From: an uncultured Armatimonadota bacterium | Lineage (GTDB): Bacteria > Armatimonadota > Fimbriimonadia > Fimbriimonadales > Fimbriimonadaceae | Reading direction: 5' to 3' | DNA length: 64,000 nucleotides | Assembly (NCBI GenBank): GCA_903833215.1 | Contig: CAILEM010000153.1 | Span: forward strand, 62,001 to 126,000 | In this document: positions 48,843 to 58,542 of the stretch, piece by piece | Numbering within the stretch: the first letter of the stretch is position 1 | Layout: each line of letters opens with the position of its first letter | The notes under the pieces: generated by a model | The model's input: the letters and a program-made list of their open reading frames with translations, nothing else | What the model was told of the DNA's origin: nothing | The model's database searches: none | Made by a program: the position numbers and the translations under genes

Positions 48843-49433
48843 GTGGAAACACAGCACAAAGATCGAGTAGGCATCATGGTTGGCCCGCGTGGAAGGGGCT
48901 CCAATATGGCCGCAATCGCTTCAGCCTGTCTTCGAGGCGAAATCCCCGCATCGGTCTCTATGGTGATCGCATCTGCTGCGGGCAGCGGAGCCCTTGACGT
49001 CGCCCAGCAACTAGGAATTTCCACGAAAGTCGTTGTTCCAGGGGAGCAATACGGCCCTCGGTTGCTTGAAGCACTTGAAGGATGCGACTGGCTCTGCCTT
49101 GCCGGGTTTCTGAGGATCCTTCCGACAGAAGTTCTTGATCACTTTCCAAACCGAGTCCTGAACATCCATCCCAGCTTATTGCCGAAATTTGGAGGCAAAG
49201 GAATGTACGGCCACCACGTTCATGAAGCAGTCCTTGCGGCTGGTGAAAGCGAATCTGGCTGCACAGTACACCTCGTCAATGAACGGTATGACGACGGGAT
49301 GATCATTCTGCAGAAAAAGTGTGCTGTTCTGCCGGATGACTCACCGGATGTTCTTGCGGCTCGGGTGCTGGTGCTAGAGCATTTGGCATATCCCGAAGCG
49401 CTGACCAAGGTGATCCGTGATCGATCTCGCTGA
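48843..49433 (+). CDS. purN: Phosphoribosylglycinamide formyltransferase
   Basis: 196 residues from GTG 48843. Formyl-transferase fold with GRGSNMAAIASA (phosphate loop), AGFLRIL, the NIHPSLLPKFGGKGMYG segment carrying the catalytic Asn and His, and YDDGMIILQKK with the catalytic Asp. It transfers a formyl group from 10-formyl-tetrahydrofolate to GAR in purine synthesis. The last 17 bases overlap the start of the acyltransferase gene. Confidence 0.94.
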   Translation: METQHKDRVGIMVGPRGRGSNMAAIASACLRGEIPASVSMVIASAAGSGALDVAQQLGISTKVVVPGEQYGPRLLEALEGCDWLCLAGFLRILPTEVLDHFPNRVLNIHPSLLPKFGGKGMYGHHVHEAVLAAGESESGCTVHLVNERYDDGMIILQKKCAVLPDDSPDVLAARVLVLEHLAYPEALTKVIRDRSR

Positions 49434-50046
49434 ATCCGCTCGCCACACCAAAACGCAACTCAAACTGTGGCTCCCCCTCGCCAGGGTCTTCTGTCTGGGA
49501 ATGCTATTCCTACTTGGGCCCCTTCGTTGCCGAAACCGTTCACGCGTCCCCAAATCGGGTGGGGTTCTCGTATTGGCAAACCACCTTGCCGACATCGACC
49601 CCGTAGTTCTCCAAACGTGTTGTCCAAGGCCGCTTCACTTCATGGCCAAAAGTGAGCTTTTTGACATGCCGTTTGTCGGGCGGATGCAGCGCGCATTTGG
49701 CTCATTCCCCGTGAATCGCGGTGCACCTGATCGAGCTGCGCTAAAGCTATCCGCAACCCTCCTGAGCGCAGGCGATGCAGTTGCCATCTATCCTGAAGGA
49801 CAACTCAGTGAGACAGGCGAACTTCAAGAAATCAAGCCGGGCGTGTCTCTCATCATCCGTATGGCGGCGGGTGTCCCTGTGATCTGCTGTCGGCTCAGGA
49901 ATACTCAGAGGATCATTCCCTACGGTCAAATCATTCCGAGGCCCGCATTCCGGACGGTTACTGTAGATTGGGGCCAGCCGAGGGTGTTTGATAAATCAAG
50001 TTCGACTGAGGATATCCTGGAGTGGATTCGGAAGGAACTGCTGTAG
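49417..50046 (+). CDS. plsC: 1-acyl-sn-glycerol-3-phosphate acyltransferase (PlsC-like)
   Basis: 209 residues. One N-terminal membrane segment (ARVFCLGMLFLLGPL), then the acyltransferase motifs: NHLADID (HX4D, catalytic His), FGSFPVNRGAPDR (block II) and YPEGQLSETGEL (block III). It makes phosphatidic acid from lysophosphatidic acid, or a related transfer. ATG 49417 overlaps purN; the operon is small. Confidence 0.9.
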   Translation: MIDLAESARHTKTQLKLWLPLARVFCLGMLFLLGPLRCRNRSRVPKSGGVLVLANHLADIDPVVLQTCCPRPLHFMAKSELFDMPFVGRMQRAFGSFPVNRGAPDRAALKLSATLLSAGDAVAIYPEGQLSETGELQEIKPGVSLIIRMAAGVPVICCRLRNTQRIIPYGQIIPRPAFRTVTVDWGQPRVFDKSSSTEDILEWIRKELL

Positions 50047-50515
50047 GTTTAGCCGTTCACGCATCCCGCTAGAGCCGGGTTTCCTTTTGCTAGCAAGTGG
50101 GTCCTCGGTGGCGCAATGCTCCCGCTAAATCGAGTGTTTTCGGGCTCTCTTTGGGGTTCGTTGCCTGCTATCGGCACGGTGGCTTTTCGACTCTACGGGA
50201 GCTGGATGGCACTGATGCCCTCGCTCGCATCCGTGCGGGAGAGGGTCGGGCGAGGGGAAATCCGGTTCAAAAAATGCGTCCCGACCCGTCGGGATTCCAT
50301 ATCTCTGGAAACTCTCGCGGTTACCGGAATTTGGCGTCTCAACTTGGTTTCGAGGCGCTTTACGGACCGGATTTCCCCCACCAAAGCCTTCCCCGCTTGG
50401 ACGCGGGAGAGGCCATCATTGGCGGGTGGCTCCTGTTTAATCGAGTGTCCGCATTCTTGGACTACCCAATACCTTCACAGTAATGGTGTTCAATCTAACA
50501 CCATTGCCTGAGTGA
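50047..50515. other. Intergenic region between convergent genes, 469 bp
   Basis: The plus-strand acyltransferase and the minus-strand cytochrome oxidase operon end into this region. Short Arg/Ser-rich plus-strand frames exist, but none looks like a protein. The hairpin at 50482-50505 is the only clear structure; the motif AATCGAGTG occurs twice (near 50128 and 50440). Confidence 0.45.
50482..50505. terminator. Hairpin at the end of the respiratory operon
   Basis: AATGGTGTT (50482-50490) and AACACCATT (50497-50505), a perfect 9-bp stem with a 6-nt loop, begin about ten bases past the stop codon of the last oxidase gene. There is no T tract. Confidence 0.5.
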
Positions 50516-50950
50516 TTAATCTCGAATCTTGACGTTCAAGTCATTTGTGCGAGGCATCTTCGGCTCGTCTGGGGCTACGCGAGGCAGCGCTGAATCGGAC
50601 TGCGAATCCCAACTTGGAGCCATTTCGTACTTGCGCGTTGTGTAGTCGCCCAAGATACCGAAGATCAGCAGAACCCAAATGAATCCCAAGATTGCCCAAA
50701 GCTTGATAAGCTTGGTGCCGAACTTGACGCCCATAAAGATGGTAACGACGAGAAACGCTTTGACGAGTGCAATCGCCAAAGCAACGACCTGATTGGCTAC
50801 AGTTCCGGAGATAGGTCCAATCGCGGGGATCTGAACATAGGACACCGCAACGGTTAGGATCATCAAGGCGATTAGCGCCACAAGTGTCTTGACGTAGGTG
50901 AACGTCGGGACAATGTGGTGCTCGTGTGTGTGTGCTGCAGAGTTAGCCAT
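50516..50950 (-). CDS. Cytochrome c oxidase subunit IV family protein
   Basis: 144 residues with three membrane helices (VKTLVALIALMILTVAVSYVQI; QVVALAIALVKAFLVVTIFMGVKF; LWAILGFIWVLLIFGILGDY). A small accessory subunit of the haem-copper oxidase (CtaF/CoxD type), with short His-rich N-terminus (HTHEHH) and an extended polar tail. It is the last gene of the ACIII/caa3 operon, four bases after subunit III. Confidence 0.88.
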   Translation of the reverse strand: MANSAAHTHEHHIVPTFTYVKTLVALIALMILTVAVSYVQIPAIGPISGTVANQVVALAIALVKAFLVVTIFMGVKFGTKLIKLWAILGFIWVLLIFGILGDYTTRKYEMAPSWDSQSDSALPRVAPDEPKMPRTNDLNVKIRD

Positions 50951-50954
50951 GTTT

Positions 50955-51686
50955 TTAGCGAGGGAGAGGCATCAGGTAGAAAAGTGGGAACAGGAAGATC
51001 CACACGAGGTCGACGAAGTGCCAATACAATCCCACCATTTCAGTTGGCACGTAATCGTGAATGACCGTATTCGCTCTGTTGAACCAAAGCCGAATCAGCG
51101 AGATGATCACTCCGATACCAACGATGATATGCAAGGCATGTAGTCCGGTCATGCCGAAGTACAACCCATAGAACAACTGAGCGTGGTTCATGTTGACGGC
51201 AACATGCCCGTTCTCTAATGCGTGGTTTCCGAATGCTTTTACCGCGTCGTCGGCAAAGCCGGCGCCAGGATAAAGGTGATCCGCAAATTTCGATTTGTAC
51301 TCGAAGTATTTGATCACAAGGAACGTACACGCGCAAAGAACTGTCACGGCAAGATAGCCCATGACTTTGAGGCGGTTCTTCAACTGCGCCGACTGAACCG
51401 CCATCACCATCGTAAAGGAGCTGAACAGCAGGACTGTCGTGTTGATTGCACCGAGCTTAACGTCCAAGTGCTCATGAGCGATGTAGAAATCGAGTTGGTA
51501 GTTCCACCGATACAGTGTGTAGATGAGGAACAAAGCACCGAAGAACATCACCTCTGATACGAGGAAGGTCCACATACCGACGATGTACGTCTCGCTCTGC
51601 TGCGCCATATCCTCATACTGGTGGTGCAGACCTGGCTCGTGACCGTGATCGTGTCCGTGATCCATGGGGTTGGATATTGCCGACAT
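50955..51686 (-). CDS. ctaE: Cytochrome c oxidase subunit III
   Basis: 243 residues. Typical CtaE: seven-helix-type core reduced to about five visible helices, including the conserved [17 protein letters not shown] and [13 protein letters not shown], and the closing [21 protein letters not shown]. The N-terminus is His-rich ([15 protein letters not shown]), possibly metal-binding. Between subunit I and IV in the operon, with gaps of two to four bases. Confidence 0.95.
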   Translation of the reverse strand: MSAISNPMDHGHDHGHEPGLHHQYEDMAQQSETYIVGMWTFLVSEVMFFGALFLIYTLYRWNYQLDFYIAHEHLDVKLGAINTTVLLFSSFTMVMAVQSAQLKNRLKVMGYLAVTVLCACTFLVIKYFEYKSKFADHLYPGAGFADDAVKAFGNHALENGHVAVNMNHAQLFYGLYFGMTGLHALHIIVGIGVIISLIRLWFNRANTVIHDYVPTEMVGLYWHFVDLVWIFLFPLFYLMPLPR

Positions 51687-51688
51687 GG

Positions 51689-53410
51689 TTAGTGGTGATC
51701 CTCCGTGGGGAAACTCTGGTGGTCAGTCGTGGACTCCCACTTATCGAGATCCTTCATATCTTGCTCATGCTCGCTGACTGGGTCGAAATCGTAAACCTCG
51801 TCCAAAACAATCGGAGTCTCCAAGAAGTTACTTGTCGGAGGTGGTGAAGCTGTTTCCCACTCCAAGCCGTGTGCTCCCCATGGGTTAGGACCGGACTTCT
51901 TGCCATTGATCAACGACATCGTCAGATAGAACGCAGGGAGGATCAAGCCGAAGCCCAACACGCTCGAGCCGAGGGTCGACATGATGTGATAGGCCTGGAA
52001 CTCAGGAGCAAAGTAGTAATAGTGATACCGGCGTGGCATTCCCATCCAACCCAAAATGAACTGCGGGAAGAATGTCAAGTTAAAGCCGATGAAGACGATG
52101 ACGGCATTGACCTTGGCGATGCCATCGTTGTACAACCGTCCCGTCATCTTTGGCCACCAGTAATGAAGGCCGCCAAGGAATCCGAGGAGCGTTCCACCGA
52201 CCATGACGTAGTGGAAGTGCGCCACAACGAAGTACGTCGCAGTAAGGTGAACGTCGGTTCCCGTTCCACCAAGGAACAGTCCAGTCAAACCGCCAACCGT
52301 GAAGATCCCAAGAAAGCCGATTGCGTAGATCATCGGCGATTGAAGGCGAATGTTGCCTTTGTACATCGTCGTGGTCCAGTTGAAGATCTTGATGGCAGAG
52401 GGAACTGCAACCAAGAAGCTGATGAGCGAGAACACGATGCTCTCGTACATCGACTGGCTGGAGATGAACATGTGGTGGCCCCACACGAGGAATCCTAGTC
52501 CAGCAATCGCAATGGATGAGAAGGCAACGAAGTGGTAGCCGAAGATTCGCTTTCTCGAGAAGTTGGCGATCAATTCGGAGATGATTCCGAATGCCGGCAA
52601 GATCATGATGTAAACGGCGGGGTGGCTGTAGAACCAGAACAAGTGCTGGAACAGAACCGGGTCGCCGCCCAGCTCAGGGCTGAAAATCGGAAGCTTGAAG
52701 AGCCTCTCGAATACGACCAGGAGAAGCGTTATAGCAACAACCGGTGTGCCGAGGATCATCAGCAAGCTGGTCGAATACATCGCCCATACAAACAGCGGCA
52801 ATCGGAACCAGGTCATTCCCGGTGCTCGCATCTTGTGGATGGTAGCGACGAAGTTGATACCTGTCGTGATTGAGCTAAATCCGGAGATGAAGATACCGAC
52901 GAGCACGAGGGTGACCTGCGTGTTCGAGTACATGCTGGAGTACGGGGTGTAGAACGTCCAACCTGTGTCGACACCGCCACCGATCATTCCTATGAGGATG
53001 AGTGCGCCGCCAACCATGAACATATACCAACTGGCAAGGTTCAATCGAGGGAACGCAAGGTCTCGCGCCCCAATCATCAGCGGTAACAAGAAGTTGCCCA
53101 GTATCGCCGGAATGGCGGGTACGAGGAACTGGAAGATCATGATGATGCCGTGGGCGGAGAAGATCTTGTTATATGTCTCCGATTCCAACACCACGCCTGC
53201 CGGGCTCGTCAGCTCAAAACGGATGAGACCCGCGGCAATACTTCCCAGGAAGAAGAAGAACGATGCGGACACCAGGTAGAGCATCGCGATTCGCTTGTGG
53301 TCGCCTGTGAGCAACCACGACGATATCGTGTGTTCAACGTTGAGGTAGTTGACTTCCTCGTTCTGCGGCTGGTTCTTCAGCTCGCCTTTTGTAATAGCGG
53401 GGGAACTCAT
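51689..53410 (-). CDS. ctaD: Cytochrome c oxidase subunit I
   Basis: 573 residues with twelve helices. Haem a/a3 and CuB ligands are present: SAHGIIMIF (low-spin haem His), [15 protein letters not shown] (His-Tyr crosslink region), GHHMFISS (CuB His pair) and [11 protein letters not shown] (haem a3 and haem a His). The D-channel signature differs from the textbook form and was not fully checked; HPAVYIM shows the K-channel-side Tyr of A-type oxidases. It reduces O2 to water and pumps protons. It starts four bases inside the subunit II gene. Confidence 0.96.
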   Translation of the reverse strand: MSSPAITKGELKNQPQNEEVNYLNVEHTISSWLLTGDHKRIAMLYLVSASFFFFLGSIAAGLIRFELTSPAGVVLESETYNKIFSAHGIIMIFQFLVPAIPAILGNFLLPLMIGARDLAFPRLNLASWYMFMVGGALILIGMIGGGVDTGWTFYTPYSSMYSNTQVTLVLVGIFISGFSSITTGINFVATIHKMRAPGMTWFRLPLFVWAMYSTSLLMILGTPVVAITLLLVVFERLFKLPIFSPELGGDPVLFQHLFWFYSHPAVYIMILPAFGIISELIANFSRKRIFGYHFVAFSSIAIAGLGFLVWGHHMFISSQSMYESIVFSLISFLVAVPSAIKIFNWTTTMYKGNIRLQSPMIYAIGFLGIFTVGGLTGLFLGGTGTDVHLTATYFVVAHFHYVMVGGTLLGFLGGLHYWWPKMTGRLYNDGIAKVNAVIVFIGFNLTFFPQFILGWMGMPRRYHYYYFAPEFQAYHIMSTLGSSVLGFGLILPAFYLTMSLINGKKSGPNPWGAHGLEWETASPPPTSNFLETPIVLDEVYDFDPVSEHEQDMKDLDKWESTTDHQSFPTEDHH

Positions 53411-54537
53411 CTGTTTCTTCCTTCTGCGGCTACAGCCCCAACCGCGGGGGAGCCAGCTCGTCGCGTTGGCGAAGCGTCTGGATCATCCGTATTGGCCTGA
53501 ACGGCATTGGTGGCCAGCGAAGTTGCGTCGTTTGTACCCAACGCAGTGGCTGATGCCGATTTTCGATTCACGTTGCTCGTGGGAGACGGTGCCGTTGGTG
53601 TTCCCAAAACCTTGATGTAAGCCACCAGGTTCAAAACGTCCTCTTCCGTTACCTGACCTTCATAGATAGGCATCGTCTGTCCGTAACCGGAAGTGATGTG
53701 ATCATAAGGTCGAAGGATTGAACTACGCATGTACTCTTCGTCAGCAATAAGCGATGTGCCGTCGGCAAACGTGCGCCTCTTGTTGTAGATGCCGTAGAGC
53801 GAGGGGGCTCGAAGTGTGTCTTCGGCGCCGTGGCAGTTGTTGCAGCCAACCTTGTTGTAAATCTTCGCACCGGCCTGTTCCATCGACAACGGAGCGCTTG
53901 ATTGACCACCTTCGGAAAGCCACGATGCAAATTCCTTCTGGCTCATAACGACGACCTTTCCACCCATTTCTGAGTGTTGGGTGCCGCAGTACATGTTGCA
54001 GAACAAGTGGTACTCGCCAATTTCGGTTGGCGTGAACCAAAGCTGGGTGTACCTACCTGGCACAACATGCTCTTGGACACGGAAAGCTGGAATATAGAAT
54101 GCGTGCAGAACATCCTGTGAGATCATCGTGAGCTTGATCGGGACGCCAACAGGAACGTGCAGCGTGTTATTCTCGCGCACACCATTGCCATGCTGAACAT
54201 GCCACATCCACTGCTTGCCGATGACGAACACTTCAGTAGCATTCTTCGGCGGGGTTCGCATCTTCACGTAAAGAGACGTGCCGAAGTAGAACATCACCAA
54301 GCCGATGACCAACGGAACGATCGTCCAGGTCAACTCAAGGAATAGGTTCTCATACATCGGACGCGATCGATCGGCCCTAGTACCCTTCTTATAGCGAATA
54401 GCAAAGAAGATGACAGCGACACCGACCACGAGGGTGAAGAACGCGGTCAAGCCTACGAGCGCGTAAAAGATCGCGTCGTATTCTTGAGCAAAGTTCGAGG
54501 CTCTTGGCGGCGATAGCGGAAAGTTATTGAATTGCAT
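53407..54537 (-). CDS. ctaC: Cytochrome c oxidase subunit II with fused cytochrome c domain (caa3 type)
   Basis: 376 residues. Two membrane helices (about 22-50, 72-95), the cupredoxin domain with the CuA site ([18 protein letters not shown] supplying two Cys, His and Met), then a monohaem cytochrome c domain (GCNNCH, about 250-335, with Met in GQTMPIYEG). A C-terminal tail of 45 Ala/Thr/Asp-rich residues follows ([20 protein letters not shown]), low-complexity and probably unstructured. The fused haem c allows electron transfer straight from ACIII. Confidence 0.96.
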   Translation of the reverse strand: MQFNNFPLSPPRASNFAQEYDAIFYALVGLTAFFTLVVGVAVIFFAIRYKKGTRADRSRPMYENLFLELTWTIVPLVIGLVMFYFGTSLYVKMRTPPKNATEVFVIGKQWMWHVQHGNGVRENNTLHVPVGVPIKLTMISQDVLHAFYIPAFRVQEHVVPGRYTQLWFTPTEIGEYHLFCNMYCGTQHSEMGGKVVVMSQKEFASWLSEGGQSSAPLSMEQAGAKIYNKVGCNNCHGAEDTLRAPSLYGIYNKRRTFADGTSLIADEEYMRSSILRPYDHITSGYGQTMPIYEGQVTEEDVLNLVAYIKVLGTPTAPSPTSNVNRKSASATALGTNDATSLATNAVQANTDDPDASPTRRAGSPAVGAVAAEGRNR

Positions 54538-54552
54538 GGAACATTTGCCGAG

Positions 54553-55479
54553 CTAGCGGACGCTCAGACCACCTCCGCTAACAGAATTCTCACGATTGTT
54601 CTTGATGAACATGGACACGATGGAGGCAGCGAGTACCAATAGAGTTAGCACTCCACCTAGCTTCCAAACATTTTCGATGACGAGCCGGTTTTGGCCCGTT
54701 GCCGGATCAACCATGATGCATCCAAACATCAAGGACTGATCGGCGTGCTTGCCAATTTTTCCGTTCTTGGCAAGAAGCTGATTGGCCTCAACTTCCTTGG
54801 TCTGGAAGCCGGTGCCAATGGTGTAGCCGGAGATCCTGCCCTCAGGCGTCAGGAATACCGTGCAAGTTGCATGGTTGATCAGATTGAGCTTCGTTTTCTG
54901 ATCAAGATCCGGGACAGTTCGATAGTTGTATTTGAACCCGATCGCGTTTGATAGGCCTAGGATCGATTCCTTAGAACCTGTCAAAAGGTGCCAACCACTC
55001 TCTGCAGTTGCCCGCCAGCCGGCTATCTTGTCTTTCGAGGAAAGCTTCGGCGTCAGAAGTCCGAAGATCTCAGCTTTCTTTACATGAGCCAGCTCGGAAT
55101 CCTCTACGGGGTCAATGCTGTACATCAAGACGTCAAAATCTCGACCTGGCATCAACACGTCTTTCGACGCCGCTTTTGCTAAAGTCTTAACGATGCTGTC
55201 TGTGAGGATGGCGCAGCCGGTCTTGCAGCTATAGAAAATCGGAACGACGAGGACGGGCTTGCCGTGAAGCATCTCACCCAGTCGGACATCCTTCCCGGTT
55301 TCATCCTTGAACATCAGGTCCTTGGGGATCGTGTCTCCCAGGTGCTGTGTGATGCCCATCGAGCGAGTTAATGGCGACTGACCCACGCCAGCAGAGAAAG
55401 CCAGCACAAGAAACAGGAGTGGCCACAGGGCCATCCACATGTTCTTGTTCTTCTTGACTTCGGGTCGTTCAGTCTTCAT
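54553..55479 (-). CDS. SCO1/SenC/PrrC-type copper chaperone
   Basis: 308 residues. An N-terminal membrane helix (MWMALWPLLFLVLAFSAGV), then the thioredoxin-like SCO domain with the copper CxxxC motif (SCKTGCAIL) and the downstream His (LINHATCTVF), and a second membrane helix near the C-terminus (VLTLLVLAASIVSMFI). It delivers copper to the CuA site of subunit II. It lies between subunit II (15 nt) and the small Pro-rich gene (10 nt). Confidence 0.93.
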   Translation of the reverse strand: MKTERPEVKKNKNMWMALWPLLFLVLAFSAGVGQSPLTRSMGITQHLGDTIPKDLMFKDETGKDVRLGEMLHGKPVLVVPIFYSCKTGCAILTDSIVKTLAKAASKDVLMPGRDFDVLMYSIDPVEDSELAHVKKAEIFGLLTPKLSSKDKIAGWRATAESGWHLLTGSKESILGLSNAIGFKYNYRTVPDLDQKTKLNLINHATCTVFLTPEGRISGYTIGTGFQTKEVEANQLLAKNGKIGKHADQSLMFGCIMVDPATGQNRLVIENVWKLGGVLTLLVLAASIVSMFIKNNRENSVSGGGLSVR

Positions 55480-55489
55480 TTAGAATCAC

Positions 55490-56092
55490 TTACTTCTTCT
55501 TGGGCGAGGCTGGTGTCGACGCCTTTGCTGGAGGCAGATCAATTTTGATTCCGCCACCGATTGGCGTAGGGTCCTTTAGAGTCTCTGAACCGGCAGGCGA
55601 CGTGCCACCACGTACAGTGCTTGGATCCAATTTAATGGGAGCCGTCGACGGTTTCTCTCCAATCGCAGGATCAGGAGTGTGTCCCTTCGAAACGGCAGGA
55701 ACTTCAGCACCAGTGGCGGGAACTCCCTTTGTCGCGATGATCTCCATCGCTTGATCGATTGGAATGCGCAGGTGCGTCTTCGCAGGATCAGCCCAACTTG
55801 GAGGTCCTGTCAAAACTGCCGTCTCGTGCTGTCGAACATCCATGATGTCCGTCTTGGCCGCGATGTTGCTCTGAACCAGTGGATTCGGAGCACCAGGAAC
55901 GACTCGATGAGATAGAGGCTTCGGCTCAAAAACGGTTGGGTTCATGATCCGATAGACTCCAAACCCAAGGACGGCAGACAGGATGGCGAATACGAAGAAG
56001 CCGATCGTGGCATTTCGTATCGCAACGGTGTTCAGGTCACGAACTTCGTAACCAAGCTCAACCAGTGGATCTTCGCGCTTCTCAGTGTGCAT
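55490..56092 (-). CDS. Small membrane-anchored Pro-rich protein of ACIII/caa3 operon
   Basis: 200 residues. One membrane helix (ATIGFFVFAILSAVLGFGVYRI, about 27-48) follows a short cytoplasmic part. The outer part contains the conserved-looking RIPIDQAMEIIATKGVP segment (about 108-124), similar to small proteins seen next to SCO genes in other phyla. Its tail of about 75 Pro/Ala/Thr/Lys residues ends in SPKKK. It overlaps the ActF gene by 11 bases. It may help assemble the oxidase or hold the complexes together; no known domain. Confidence 0.6.
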   Translation of the reverse strand: MHTEKREDPLVELGYEVRDLNTVAIRNATIGFFVFAILSAVLGFGVYRIMNPTVFEPKPLSHRVVPGAPNPLVQSNIAAKTDIMDVRQHETAVLTGPPSWADPAKTHLRIPIDQAMEIIATKGVPATGAEVPAVSKGHTPDPAIGEKPSTAPIKLDPSTVRGGTSPAGSETLKDPTPIGGGIKIDLPPAKASTPASPKKK

Positions 56093-57338
56093 TCTGTGCT
56101 GCCTCCTGTAGTCGAGTGTCGTACGTTGGGAGGAGAGGAGCTTTCTTCACCATCGTGCCGAAGACGAACAACCAAACTGCGCCAATCGCAACCCATGCAA
56201 GCGCGTCTGTAACGAGCGCCGGTGTGACGGGACCTGCGAGGCCTCTACCACCAGGCAATGCTGGGATGACGTAGAGATAGACGTCCGCGATGTGGACAAC
56301 GAATACCCAACCAGCGACCTTCGCGAGGTTCATCGCAGTCTTCTTGGTCCTTGGCGTGATAAGCGCGAAGAACGGAATGAAGAACTGACCCACAATTCCT
56401 ATCAGCCCAACCGCACCCCAGGTGAAGTTACTTGTCATCGGCTCGACGTTGCTTCCGCGAGCGTGGTAGTAGCTCGCTGTTTCAGGAAGGTTTCCGTTCC
56501 AAATGATCAAGAACTGGGAGAGCGATGTGTAGCCCCAGAGCATCGTCAAAACGAACAGCATGTTGCCGAGGTCTTTCGTAAGATCTGGCCTCATGATCGA
56601 CTTGAACGGGACCTTGTCGGCGTTGACGCAGAAGATGAGAGTCGCAAGAGCGAGTGCACCAAGCGTCGAACTTACGATGGTCCAAGTGCCATACATCGTG
56701 GAGTACCAGTGTGGCTCGAGCGACATCACCCAGTCGGTGAATGCAAACGTGCAGGTCAAGAAGAACATGACCAACCCAGGAGCAGCCCAGCTACTTCGTC
56801 CGGATTCCAGCTTGAAGTCTTTGGAAGCTTCTTGTCGCATTGCTGAATTGCGGAGGAACCAAGCGAGTCCTGCCCAGAGCAAAATGTAGATCGCAAGACG
56901 TGCAATGAAGAACGATGGGTTCAAGTATGCCGACTTGTAAATCAGGACCGGATCGGCTTTCACCTTCTCAGGATCGGCCCAAGCGTACATGCTCTTCAAA
57001 TTCGCCACGATGGGAAGGAAGAGGACAAACATCACGATAAACGTGAGGTAGCTGCCACCCGCTTCCAATATCCGGATGATCGAAACCGACCAGTTGCCTC
57101 TTACTGTGTTGTGGAGGAGTGTCAGTCCGAAGAATCCGAGGGAGATTCCAATCCAGAAGATGAATCCAAACATGTAGGATCCCATCATCTGGGTTTTCAT
57201 CGTGTCGTTGCCCGTGAACATAAGCACAAGGCAGACGACAAGTCCGATCAACCCGATGACCGACGAGGCCGGGGCTAGGCGCCCAAGATTTAGCGTCTTG
57301 GAATCCTGTTGTATGGTGTCGTGAGTCGTAGTGGTCAT
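56082..57338 (-). CDS. actF: ActF: NrfD-like membrane subunit of alternative complex III
   Basis: 418 residues with about ten helices (for example IGLIGLVVCLVLMFTGND, FGFIFWIGISLGFFGLTLLH, LAIYILLWAGLAWFL, TCTFAFTDWVMSLEPHW). The last motif, with FTDWVMSLEPHWYSTMYG, is typical of ActF/HCO-like quinol:cytochrome c oxidoreductase membrane subunits. It lies in the membrane plane beside ActC. It overlaps the ActE gene by four bases and the next gene by 11. Confidence 0.92.
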   Translation of the reverse strand: MTTTTHDTIQQDSKTLNLGRLAPASSVIGLIGLVVCLVLMFTGNDTMKTQMMGSYMFGFIFWIGISLGFFGLTLLHNTVRGNWSVSIIRILEAGGSYLTFIVMFVLFLPIVANLKSMYAWADPEKVKADPVLIYKSAYLNPSFFIARLAIYILLWAGLAWFLRNSAMRQEASKDFKLESGRSSWAAPGLVMFFLTCTFAFTDWVMSLEPHWYSTMYGTWTIVSSTLGALALATLIFCVNADKVPFKSIMRPDLTKDLGNMLFVLTMLWGYTSLSQFLIIWNGNLPETASYYHARGSNVEPMTSNFTWGAVGLIGIVGQFFIPFFALITPRTKKTAMNLAKVAGWVFVVHIADVYLYVIPALPGGRGLAGPVTPALVTDALAWVAIGAVWLFVFGTMVKKAPLLPTYDTRLQEAAQNAH

Positions 57339-57991
57339 TTCTGAGCTAGCCTGGTTTTGGAATCGTTAGTCATGCCGGTCATGGTTGCCGAACCGCCCGC
57401 TGGTTTTGCATCAAGCGCTTTTTGTACATCTTCGGGAGTCACATCGGCTGGGTTTGCGTACTGGCTGAGTTGGAGAGCGCGGATGTACGCAACAATCGCC
57501 CATCGATCTTGAGGCTCGACGCGGGCAGCATAGGAGAACATCGCTCCATAGCCGTTCGTGATGACATCGTAAAAATGTCCAACCGGCATCTTTCGAAGTC
57601 GATCGGTGTGATAGTTACCAACCGGCCGTTTCAAGGTGAAGCCGCGCTGGGCGATCATGCCGTTCCCGTCTCCGAGTCGACCATGGCAAGGCGAACAGTA
57701 GATGTTAAATCTTTCCTGACCACGTAAAACGAGATCACGGTTCACTTTGATACCTGCGGGGAATCCATCGAGCCACTTTCCGTTGGCTGCACCTACAAAG
57801 TAGGCATCGTCTTCTCGGAGATGTCCGCGAGCGATGGTTCCGGGAACGAGTGGCCGGTTAGCCGCGCCATCAGCATAGAACTGGCTCTCATCGAGGGGCT
57901 CTTGCTTGGGTTGTCGCCACATGTCGGTGTTGCATCCGCCAAGAGCGAGAACGCCAAATCCGAGGATCGCGAGCTTGTTTTGTTTGGTCAT
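57335..57991 (-). CDS. actE: ActE: monohaem cytochrome c lipoprotein of alternative complex III
   Basis: 218 residues. Signal peptide with lipobox (LALGGC), then a c-type haem motif (CSPCH, about 97-101) with the axial Met in a KMPVGHFY/GAMFSY region. It accepts electrons from the pentahaem ActA and passes them to the oxidase. ATG overlap with ActD by one base and with ActF by four. Confidence 0.9.
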   Translation of the reverse strand: MTKQNKLAILGFGVLALGGCNTDMWRQPKQEPLDESQFYADGAANRPLVPGTIARGHLREDDAYFVGAANGKWLDGFPAGIKVNRDLVLRGQERFNIYCSPCHGRLGDGNGMIAQRGFTLKRPVGNYHTDRLRKMPVGHFYDVITNGYGAMFSYAARVEPQDRWAIVAYIRALQLSQYANPADVTPEDVQKALDAKPAGGSATMTGMTNDSKTRLAQK

Positions 57992-58542
57992 CAGTTCTCC
58001 ACCTCAGAAACGGCAATCGCGCCAAGTCCTTCTAGGAACTTGCGTGTTGCCTCGGAGTCGTACATCGGATCCGACTTTTCAATCGCGAAGAAGAATCGAT
58101 CGACGGTCGCTCGCTGGAACCCAGGCGTATTAAAGACTGGATGGTAAGGCTTGGGCAGGCCGTTCAAGGCGAACGTGCAAATGAATGCCGTCAGAGCTGC
58201 GAACAGAATCGTGCATTCGAAGGTCACCGGGAAGAACGACGGCAAGGAGTTGAATGGCTTACCACCAACACTCAATGGGTAGTCAATCGTGGCCGTGTAC
58301 CACTGGAGGGTAAATCCGGTGAAGGCTCCAACAAGTCCGCCCGTAAAGATCAGCCATGGCATTCGGATGTCATGGAACCGCATCGCATCCGACAGTCCGT
58401 GAACGGGGAACGGCGTGTAGGCATCGGTTTCCCGATATCCAGCCGAACCAGCCTGCTCGGCTGCTTCCAAGAGCGCCTCAGCGCTTGAAAATTCAGCCAC
58501 GAGACCAAACGTGCCCCTTTTCTTAGGTGCTCCGTGACTCAT
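57991..58542 (-). CDS. actD: ActD: DUF3341 subunit of alternative complex III
   Basis: 183 residues. DUF3341 pattern: GLVAEFSSAEALLEAAEQAGSAGY, YTPFPVHGLSDAM, two membrane helices (PWLIFTGGLVGAFTGFTLQW; FECTILFAALTAFICTF) and the closing FFFAIEKSDP. It is the small membrane subunit of ACIII. Start and stop overlap the ActC stop and ActE start by one base each. Confidence 0.93.
   Translation of the reverse strand: MSHGAPKKRGTFGLVAEFSSAEALLEAAEQAGSAGYRETDAYTPFPVHGLSDAMRFHDIRMPWLIFTGGLVGAFTGFTLQWYTATIDYPLSVGGKPFNSLPSFFPVTFECTILFAALTAFICTFALNGLPKPYHPVFNTPGFQRATVDRFFFAIEKSDPMYDSEATRKFLEGLGAIAVSEVEN

Noticed and set aside
50097-50511. Two plus-strand frames of about 130 codons
   Set aside because: Arg/Ser/Pro-rich, no family or start-site support, and the region sits between convergent genes.
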